In this document: in pieces, positions 8,785-14,637 of the stretch | Numbering within the stretch: position 1 is the first letter of the stretch | How the letters are laid out: each line of letters begins with the position of its first letter | Assembly: GCF_004358025.1 (NCBI RefSeq) | Contig: NZ_SMTL01000001.1 | Span: 1,277,937-1,341,936 of the forward strand | Reading direction: 5' to 3' | Origin: Rhizobium deserti | Lineage (GTDB): Bacteria > Pseudomonadota > Alphaproteobacteria > Rhizobiales > Rhizobiaceae | Length of the DNA stretch: 64,000 nucleotides | Notes under the pieces: generated by a model | Databases searched by the model: none | Seen by the model: the letters and a program-made list of their open reading frames with translations, nothing else | What the model was told of the DNA's origin: nothing | Program-made: the position numbers and the translations under genes

Positions 8785-9213
8785 CTAAAGTCTGACCGAC
8801 GGCAAGTTGGCCTGCGCAGCATTGGCGATCTCGATGTCCTGCGCCACCGTGCCGCCGCTGACACCAATCGCACCGACCACTTTCCCGCCGATGAGGATTG
8901 GAATGCCGCCGCCGAATATCACCACCCTCCCTGCATGACTGTTCTGTATGCCGTAAAGCTCGGCTCCAGGAGTGGCCAACCTTCCGATTGCCTCTGTCGA
9001 ATTCTGGAAGATCGCGGCGGTGAACGCCTTGTTGATCGCAAGTTCGGCCGAACCTAGCATGGCCTTGTCCGGCCTGGCGAAGCCGATCAGCTGCCCGCTG
9101 GCTTCGACGATGGCGATGGAACAGGGAACGCCGAGCGCCTCAGCTACGGCGAGACCGGCATCGAGAGCTGACCGCGCATCTGCAAGGCTGAGACTTGTGA
9201 ATGAATAGGGCAT
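8785..9213 (-). CDS. HbpS/GlcG-family haem-degrading-type domain protein
   Basis: 142 residues, a single-domain member of the PF03928 (GlcG/HbpS) family. It has L-x-x-A-R-x-A-L-D-A-G near residue 10, the A-I-V-E-A-S-G-Q-L strand, R-P-D-K-A near 47, and the glycine-rich GGGIPILIGGKVVGAIGVSGG segment. Members bind haem or small ligands, or accompany glycolate and aromatic-degradation genes. No signal peptide is visible. It ends a three-gene minus-strand row (DJ-1 protein, hydrolase, this gene) opposite a LysR regulator. Confidence 0.85.
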   Translation of the reverse strand: MPYSFTSLSLADARSALDAGLAVAEALGVPCSIAIVEASGQLIGFARPDKAMLGSAELAINKAFTAAIFQNSTEAIGRLATPGAELYGIQNSHAGRVVIFGGGIPILIGGKVVGAIGVSGGTVAQDIEIANAAQANLPSVRL

Positions 9214-9240
9214 GTTTCAGTCCATCGTGCTGGTGACGAC

Positions 9241-9263
9241 CTCTTGCGGCAGAGAGGCAAGAG
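9241..9263. repeat. 7-bp inverted repeat before the HbpS-like gene
   Basis: CTCTTGC (9241-9247) and GCAAGAG (9257-9263) form a perfect inverted repeat with a 9-base spacer, 28 bases before the start of the 8785-9213 gene. It could be an operator or a mRNA hairpin; nothing decides between them. Confidence 0.35.
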
Positions 9264-9287
9264 GGTGTTAAGGTTCGGCATCAACCG

Positions 9288-9315
9288 AGGTCCGGCAGAG
9301 CGATCCGCCGGACCT
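9288..9315. terminator. 9-bp inverted repeat downstream of the hydrolase gene
   Basis: AGGTCCGGC (9288-9296) pairs with GCCGGACCT (9307-9315) around a 10-base loop, 12 bases beyond the stop of the minus-strand hydrolase gene. The minus strand has no U-tract after it, while the plus strand has TTT. It may be a weak terminator or an mRNA-stabilising hairpin. Confidence 0.4.
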
Positions 9316-9326
9316 TTGGGTTGCCG

Positions 9327-10082
9327 TTAACGGACAGCCTGTGCCGCCTTTTCAATGACGTCGACAACCGCCTGCGGCTTCGACATGTAGACCGCGTGGC
9401 TGGCGGCGATCTCGGTCACGTCGACGCCGACGCGCTTGTACATCCATCGTTCGAGATCCGGGTTGAGCGCCTTGTCTTGGGTGGCGACGATCGCAAACGA
9501 CGGCTTGTCATGCCAGGCAGCCTTGCTGGCCGGGGCGGAAAAGGCCTTTTCCGACACGAAGACCTGCGAGCTCGCCATGAAGGCCGCAGTCTGCTTCGGC
9601 AGATCCGCGGCGAAATCGATCGCGAACCTGGCCGGGTCCAGGTAGAGATAGCCGTCTTTGGTGGACTTTATGTCCTCGTTCGGCAGCGGCATCGTCTTTA
9701 CCAGCGACAAAAGGCTGTCGCCGATGTCCGGCACCAGGGCTGCGACATAAACCAATGACTTCACCTTGGGATCGCTGCCGGCAACGGTGATGATCTGGCC
9801 GCCGTAGCTATGGCCGACCAGGACGACGGGACCATCCTGCTGGTCGAGGACACGCTGCGTCGCCTGGACATCGTCCTCAAGACTGGTCTCCGGTTCCTGC
9901 ACGATGCTGACCTTGTACCCCTTCTCGGTCAGCAGGCCCGCGACGGCATTCCAGCCCGAACCGTCGGCAAAGGCGCCGTGGACCAGGACCACGTTGTTGA
10001 CCTTACCGGCGACGGCCGCCGCCGGTAATGCTGCGAAGGCTAAAACAACGGCGACTGCAAATGATTTCAAGATTGACGACAC
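9327..10082 (-). CDS. Exported alpha/beta hydrolase
   Basis: 251 residues from a GTG at 10082 that follows GAGGG at suitable distance; the frame is open to an ATG at 10136, which lacks a ribosome site. The N-terminus (MSSILKSFAVAVVLAFAALPAAAVAG) is a Sec signal peptide, so the enzyme is periplasmic or secreted. The fold shows the oxyanion motif V-H-G-A-F-A-D-G-S, the nucleophile elbow G-H-S-Y-G-G with the serine, and a late histidine in ASHAVYMSKP. It resembles the salicylate esterase/methyl-esterase-like family common in rhizobia. The substrate is unknown. It lies between the DJ-1 and HbpS genes. Confidence 0.85.
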   Translation of the reverse strand: MSSILKSFAVAVVLAFAALPAAAVAGKVNNVVLVHGAFADGSGWNAVAGLLTEKGYKVSIVQEPETSLEDDVQATQRVLDQQDGPVVLVGHSYGGQIITVAGSDPKVKSLVYVAALVPDIGDSLLSLVKTMPLPNEDIKSTKDGYLYLDPARFAIDFAADLPKQTAAFMASSQVFVSEKAFSAPASKAAWHDKPSFAIVATQDKALNPDLERWMYKRVGVDVTEIAASHAVYMSKPQAVVDVIEKAAQAVR

Positions 10083-10178
10083 GGGAATAACCCTCGAATT
10101 GATATGTTGGCGGACCCTCGAAGGCGCAGCGAGCATCGCTGCCGCCTCCGTATTTTGCGAATAAACTCAAGGCTGCGG

Positions 10179-10871
10179 TCAGGCGGCCTTGGCTGCCTGC
10201 AGAGTGGCCAGTAGGATACCAGCCGTCTCGACCGATGAACCAGGGTTCTGGCCGGTGATAAGCCGTCCGTCCTGCACGGCATAGGAGGTCCAGTCATCGC
10301 CGCTGGAATAGACACCTCCGTTCTGCTTCAGCATGTCCTCGACCAGGAAAGGCACGACATTGGTCAAGCCTACGCCGTCTTCTTCCGTGTTCTTGAATCC
10401 TGTCACTTGTCTTCCCTGAACCAGCGGCTTGCCGTCGGCGTCTTTCACATGACGCAGGACCCCCGGCGCGTGGCAGACGAAGGCGACCGGCTTGCCAGCC
10501 TGGTAAAGACTTTCGATCAGGGTGATCGAGTTCTTGTCTTCTGCGAGATCCCAGAGCGGGCCATGGCCACCCGGATAGAAGACAGCATCGAAGTCTTCGG
10601 CCGAGACGGAGTCGAGACGGACGGTCGCGCCCAAGACCTGCTGAGCGGCTGGATCTGTGTGGAAGCGGCGGGTCTGATCGGTCTGGAAGCTCGGCTCGTC
10701 GCTCTTCGGATCGAGCGGCGGCTGGCCGCCCTTCGGCGATGCGACGGTGATATCGGCACCAGCCTCCAGAAAAGCATAATAAGGAGCGGCGAATTCTTCG
10801 AGCCAAAAGCCGGTCTTGCGGCCCGTATTGCCCAATTCATCATGCGAGGTGAGTACCATGAGGATCTTCAT
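10179..10871 (-). CDS. DJ-1/PfpI family protein (HchA/Hsp31-like glyoxalase or deglycase)
   Basis: 230 residues starting MKILMVLTSH, a typical length and start for the class-1 glutamine-amidotransferase-like type in the DJ-1/PfpI superfamily. The nucleophile cysteine is in FVCHAPG, with the preceding Y-P-G-G-H-G-P-L-W-D loop and the E of F-W-L-E-E-F in the expected places. Relatives act on methylglyoxal or damaged proteins in the cytosol. The frame extends upstream, but the ATG at 10871 begins the conserved sequence. The gene is first in the minus-strand row and divergent from LysR. Confidence 0.88.
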   Translation of the reverse strand: MKILMVLTSHDELGNTGRKTGFWLEEFAAPYYAFLEAGADITVASPKGGQPPLDPKSDEPSFQTDQTRRFHTDPAAQQVLGATVRLDSVSAEDFDAVFYPGGHGPLWDLAEDKNSITLIESLYQAGKPVAFVCHAPGVLRHVKDADGKPLVQGRQVTGFKNTEEDGVGLTNVVPFLVEDMLKQNGGVYSSGDDWTSYAVQDGRLITGQNPGSSVETAGILLATLQAAKAA

Positions 10872-11014
10872 TGTCTTGAGCCTTTCAAGCTTCTGCGGCG
10901 AGCCCTTGGCTGCCGCTGTTTCCGCCGTCCGGGCGATCCGTGTGACCGCTGCCCTTTCGACACCCTGATCATGCCCCGCCTCGCAACATTTCGGAAATTT
11001 ATTTCTTTGATTTA

Positions 11015-11038
11015 AGATATACGACCTGCAATATATCT
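11015..11038. promoter_or_regulatory. Palindrome abutting the lysR start, probable LysR operator
   Basis: AGATATA (11015-11021) and TATATCT (11032-11038) form a perfect 7-bp inverted repeat with a 10-base AT-poor spacer. It lies between the divergent DJ-1 and LysR genes and ends 2 bases before the lysR ATG. Size and symmetry fit a LysR-type recognition site. Its position would block transcription or translation of lysR itself, which suggests autorepression. Confidence 0.55.
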
Positions 11039-11040
11039 CG

Positions 11041-11967
11041 ATGAAATATGATCTGAACCTGCTGCCGGTCTTTGTCACGCTGATGGAGGAGCGCAACGTC
11101 ACCCGGGCTGCCGAGCGCCTCGGGATGACACAGCCTGCGCTTTCCAACGCGTTGGCCAGGCTGCGCGACACGTTGAAGGATCCGCTCTTCATCCGCGAGC
11201 GCTACGGCATGAAGCCGACCCAGATGGCGGAGGAATTGGCACCGGCCATTAGCACCGCACTGGCCGGCATTGACGACGTGATCCGCGGCCAGCAGGAATT
11301 CGATCCGGCAAGCACGACACGGCTCTTTACCATCGCGCCGAACAGCTATGTGGAATTCGTACTGATGCCGGCCGTGGTGGCCCGCCTGCGCGAACGGGCC
11401 GATGGCATCAAGCTTCGTCTTACCCCCTTCGGCAACGATCTTGTAGAAACCGGCGCCATGTCCGGCGCAACCGACATGGTGATCGGCCGCATGGTCGATC
11501 CGCCGGACAATCTGGTGGTGCAGCATCTGATGGACGACGGGCTCGCCTGCGTCGTGCGCCGGGATCATCCCGACGTTCAGGACAGTTTTTCAACGGAGCA
11601 GTACGAGCGGCTGAAGCATGTCAATGTCCTGCCGCCCGGTCGCATGCGGGCCGGCCTCTTCCAGGCGCTGGGGCAGCGGGGGCTGAAGCGCGAGGTCGCT
11701 GTTTCGGTGACGCATTTTCTGGCGGTACCGGAAATGATATCCGTCACCGATTACTGCGCCACCCTGCCGAGGCTGATCTGCAGGCGGCTGGCGGAAGACC
11801 CGCGGCTGAAGGTCCTGTCGGCACCGGTCGACCTTGGGACCTTCCCGGTCGAGATGGCATGGCATGTGCGCTATCGCCATGACCCCGCCCATCGATGGCT
11901 ACGCGCCCTGATCGTCGAAGTGGCTAAAGATCTGCTGGAAGAAAAGAACAACACGAACCCGCGATAA
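11041..11967 (+). CDS. LysR-family transcriptional regulator
   Basis: 308 residues. The N-terminal winged helix-turn-helix (about 1-60) shows the family signature L-N-L-L-P-V-F, V-T-R-A-A-E-R-L and the recognition helix Q-P-A-L-S-N-A-L-A-R-L-R; a periplasmic-binding-like effector domain follows. The start matches the family N-terminus exactly, yet no Shine-Dalgarno sequence stands before it and a palindrome occupies that place, so the message may be leaderless or nearly so. It is divergent from the DJ-1/hydrolase/HbpS row and is probably its regulator. Confidence 0.93.
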   Translation: MKYDLNLLPVFVTLMEERNVTRAAERLGMTQPALSNALARLRDTLKDPLFIRERYGMKPTQMAEELAPAISTALAGIDDVIRGQQEFDPASTTRLFTIAPNSYVEFVLMPAVVARLRERADGIKLRLTPFGNDLVETGAMSGATDMVIGRMVDPPDNLVVQHLMDDGLACVVRRDHPDVQDSFSTEQYERLKHVNVLPPGRMRAGLFQALGQRGLKREVAVSVTHFLAVPEMISVTDYCATLPRLICRRLAEDPRLKVLSAPVDLGTFPVEMAWHVRYRHDPAHRWLRALIVEVAKDLLEEKNNTNPR

Positions 11968-12175
11968 CATTTTTCGCCAACGTCGACCGGGCGCGGTTAC
12001 TTCTATCGGCTGCACTAATCGCTGGCGGTGAAGCAATGGCCGGTTGATTGTCGTTAGTTGGTTCAAAGGAACCGGTCGCATTTGGATGCGGCTGCCCGGA
12101 TGAAATCGGCAGCGGTCGACATATCGTTCATGGCTTCAAATTCGAGGTCTGACGCCTGTCTTCATCATCGTTCGC

Positions 12176-12505
12176 TCAAACTGTATTGCTCTCGTCCAGA
12201 TAGCTTGAATAGCTGGCCGGGTTGTCGAGGATCGTGGTCACCATGGCGAAGAATTGACCGACCGATTGCCCGATTTCGCCCGGCACGAAATCATGTCCGA
12301 AGCGCTTGGCGAATTCCTCTTCCGCCTGATTGTGGTAGCGCTCCAGGAAGGTCTTCATGTCGACCTGCACGCCTTCGAGCGTCGCCGCATCGGCCTTGCC
12401 GGCAAAGATGGAAATCGCCTCGGGAACGCTGTCCGCCTCGAGATCCATGTCCTGGTGCAGGTAGCCGCCGATCATCTGTCCGAGGAAATAGAAGTCCTGG
12501 TTCAT
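12176..12505 (-). CDS. CdiI-like immunity protein for the RNase A-type toxin
   Basis: 109 residues. Its start, F-L-G-Q-M-I-G-G-Y-L-H-Q-D-M-D-L-E, is the signature of the contact-dependent-inhibition immunity family (PF18593-like), and the acidic body suits binding of a basic RNase. It begins 15 bases after the toxin gene ends on the same strand, the usual effector-immunity order. Its role would be to neutralise toxin delivered by sister cells in the cytosol. Binding to this toxin is inferred from position and family. Confidence 0.75.
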   Translation of the reverse strand: MNQDFYFLGQMIGGYLHQDMDLEADSVPEAISIFAGKADAATLEGVQVDMKTFLERYHNQAEEEFAKRFGHDFVPGEIGQSVGQFFAMVTTILDNPASYSSYLDESNTV

Positions 12506-12520
12506 GTCAGACTGGTCGCC

Positions 12521-13399
12521 TTAGATCGGATAGGAGGTCAGGATGTAATGCGGCATGCCGTTATAGGTCTCTTTCTTCAACACGATCTTGATCTTGCTCA
12601 ACCGCGACGCCTGGCCCGAAGCACGGGCGATACCGAACCCAACCTCCCGCCCGACCGCATAATCGAGCACCAGATTGTTGCTTGCGCCGGACCGCGCCCA
12701 GGATTGAATCGCCGCCTTGTGGATCTGCAGCCCGCGGGTGATGGCACGCTCGGCCGCGGCAAGGTCGTCGAAGGTGGAAATCATCGACGGCGGCCGGCGG
12801 GAAGCCGCGGTTGCGGCGATACGGGCACGCAGTTCCGCCTCGGTTCGCCCCACATGCCTGGCAATCGTATGGCCGCCGGCGCGCGACGCCTGATCCACCG
12901 CCTCATGACGCATGAGAACAATACGGCCGCCGCGGATCGCTCCGGTCCTGACGGCATTGGCGAGCACCGCGCCGCCGACCGGCACGAGGATCTCTGCCGC
13001 CAGCCCGACATTCCGGGCCGTGCCCGGCGACGCACCCAGACTCTGGGCAAGCGCACTGGCGCCACGATCGGTGAAAGAGCGCACGTCGCGGCCGGTCCAG
13101 ACCTGACGGCCTCCGGCAATGCATTGATCCACCCCATGGGCGCCGAGCGCCACACCGCCGGCCTTGGTCACCATGGTCGGCTCCGGCGCCGCAAGCAAGG
13201 CGCCCGCACCGAGGAGTTCCGCACCGCAGCCGAGCAGCCTCAGTCCGCCGATCAACCGGTTGCCGAGCGTCGCTCCCGGCTCAAGCGTCTCGTTCTCCAG
13301 GACGGCCGCCAATTGCGTTGCCGAAAGAGCGATCCGCAGACCTTCCTGATGCTCGTCGCCTTCGCCGCGGGGGGAAAGACCTGCTGCCGTTGCTACCAT
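12521..13399 (-). CDS. T6SS-linked effector with C-terminal bacterial RNase A-like toxin domain
   Basis: 292 residues from the ATG at 13399; the frame runs open further upstream but there overlaps the next gene. Residues 1-170 are alanine- and glycine-rich with hydrophobic runs (LLGAGALLAA, AEILVPVGGAVLANAV), as in pretoxin or membrane-translocation regions. Residues about 175-292 match the CdiA-CT RNase A superfamily toxin (PF18431-like) described in Yersinia kristensenii. The expected catalytic set is present: H182 in R-H-V-G, R193 eleven residues later, and T288 and Y290 in Y-I-L-T-S-Y-P-I. It should cleave RNA in target cells. An immunity gene follows, and hcp and clpV lie upstream on the same strand. 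Confidence 0.78.
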   Translation of the reverse strand: MVATAAGLSPRGEGDEHQEGLRIALSATQLAAVLENETLEPGATLGNRLIGGLRLLGCGAELLGAGALLAAPEPTMVTKAGGVALGAHGVDQCIAGGRQVWTGRDVRSFTDRGASALAQSLGASPGTARNVGLAAEILVPVGGAVLANAVRTGAIRGGRIVLMRHEAVDQASRAGGHTIARHVGRTEAELRARIAATAASRRPPSMISTFDDLAAAERAITRGLQIHKAAIQSWARSGASNNLVLDYAVGREVGFGIARASGQASRLSKIKIVLKKETYNGMPHYILTSYPI

Positions 13400-13454
13400 C
13401 TTCGTTTCACCCCAGATCCTTGGGGATGGCGGTTGCCTTTCCTGCCGGCGATCC

Positions 13455-14048
13455 TCAGCCTGTTGCGGCCAAGGAAGCCTGCGAAAACCGTTTGGCGAAA
13501 TTGTCGAGCAGCGTGCGACGGTCGAAGTAGTGGAGGAAATCCAACCGGTTCGTGCGGCTGTTGAAATAGGCTGCGGCGATCGGACGTTCGCCGGTCTTTT
13601 GCAGGAAGGTGACCGCTGGATTGCCGTGAAGGAGGCGGGTGGGCGCCGGATCCTCGCCATAAATGCGCAGAAACGGCAGCGTCACGGATTTCTTGTAGTG
13701 CTCCAATGCCTTCGCGGAGAAAATGTTCTTCTTACCGACATAACGGTTGAGCACGCCGACCTTGCCGTTCGGCTTGGTGGTGATCTGCTTGCCGGGCTCC
13801 AGGAACTCTGACAGAAATTCCCTTGCACCGGGCATGCCCTGTATCTTACGGCCCTTGAAATAGACGTCCTCACCGGTGGTCAGCGTATAAACTCGCCGGA
13901 TGACCTGCAGGTGACTGGTACCGATCACCTTGACGCCACCAATCTTCTGGCTCGGGGCGACCATGCCGAAAATGCTTTCGTCGAAAACCTCCTCGATGAT
14001 CAAATTATAATCTGTCAGTGCTATCTTACCGATGTCTGGATTGCTCAT
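13455..14048 (-). CDS. Unrecognised protein between hcp and the RNase effector
   Basis: 197 residues from the ATG at 14048, which follows GGAGGA by 8 bases; an upstream in-frame ATG at 14081 has no such site. The sequence is soluble and basic towards the C-terminus, with Y-F-K-G-R-K-I-Q-G-M-P-G, H-Y-K-K-S-V-T-L-P-F and F-L-H-Y-F-D-R-R-T-L. No signal peptide, membrane segment or catalytic motif is recognisable, and I do not know the family. It is followed 55 bases later by the effector on the same strand, the position usually taken by effector adaptors or chaperones in T6SS clusters. It could be an adaptor, a second effector or a structural protein. Confidence 0.7.
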   Translation of the reverse strand: MSNPDIGKIALTDYNLIIEEVFDESIFGMVAPSQKIGGVKVIGTSHLQVIRRVYTLTTGEDVYFKGRKIQGMPGAREFLSEFLEPGKQITTKPNGKVGVLNRYVGKKNIFSAKALEHYKKSVTLPFLRIYGEDPAPTRLLHGNPAVTFLQKTGERPIAAAYFNSRTNRLDFLHYFDRRTLLDNFAKRFSQASLAATG

Positions 14049-14088
14049 CGACAATCTCCTCCAAAGCCAGAACCACCTCACGCATGGG

Positions 14089-14118
14089 AGGAGGCGCCGG
14101 ACGAATCCGGCGCCTCCT
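14089..14118 (-). terminator. 13-bp perfect hairpin with UUCG loop downstream of hcp
   Basis: Positions 14089-14101 and 14106-14118 are perfect complements. In the transcribed (minus) direction the four-base loop reads UUCG, an extra-stable tetraloop type. It starts 13 bases after the hcp gene and lies before the 14048 gene. There is no U-tract, so it is more likely an mRNA 3'-end stabiliser or partial terminator than a full stop. It could keep hcp message abundant relative to the effector genes. Confidence 0.55.
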
Positions 14119-14131
14119 ATGAAGAGGTCGC

Positions 14132-14608
14132 TTACGCCGCCTTGGTCGTGGCAAGGTCGTAGGACGCAATCATCGGCGACTGCGGCGACTGATTTTCGTC
14201 GAACGGTGTGTACTTCACTTCCAGCTTGGTGAAGTTGAGCTTGATCGTCTCGATCGGGCGATCGCCGTTAGAATCGATCGAATAGCTGGCAATCAGCGTA
14301 TTCGTGAGGGTGTATTCGATGTAGGTCTCGCCCGGATTGCCAGTCGTCACCAGATGGATGACGGTGCGTTTGCCGGTGCGGCCGGAGCACGCTTCCTGGA
14401 AAAGCTTGGTCGACGACGAATCGCTGACCTTGGTGAGGATGACTTCCGAAATCGTCGGCTCGGAAGCTTCACGGTTCGCTGCGGAACCAGCGGACGTGTT
14501 CATGTTGCGGGAAACATTCCAATGAATGGCTTCGATATCCATCCACTTGCGATGCTGCTCATGCGTCGCGTCACCCTGGATACCATCGATCTGCAGATAA
14601 ATCGGCAT
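14132..14608 (-). CDS. hcp: Hcp, T6SS inner tube protein (TssD)
   Basis: 158 residues with the full Hcp pattern: MPIYLQIDGIQGDATHEQHRKW at the start, I-H-W-N-V-S-R, the E-P-T-I-S-E-V-x-L-T-K strand, and L-E-V-K-Y-T-P-F near the end. Hcp hexamers stack into the tube that the sheath propels into the target cell, and they can also carry effectors inside. It lies 29 bases downstream of clpV on the same strand. A stable hairpin follows it. The length is normal and no extension toxin is fused. Confidence 0.97.
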   Translation of the reverse strand: MPIYLQIDGIQGDATHEQHRKWMDIEAIHWNVSRNMNTSAGSAANREASEPTISEVILTKVSDSSSTKLFQEACSGRTGKRTVIHLVTTGNPGETYIEYTLTNTLIASYSIDSNGDRPIETIKLNFTKLEVKYTPFDENQSPQSPMIASYDLATTKAA

Positions 14609-14637
14609 GCGTAAGCTCTCCTGTGATCGGGTTTTGC

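Noticed and set aside
12254..13564. 436-codon plus-strand open frame
   Set aside because: Antisense to the toxin and immunity genes; its translation is arginine-rich with no family features.
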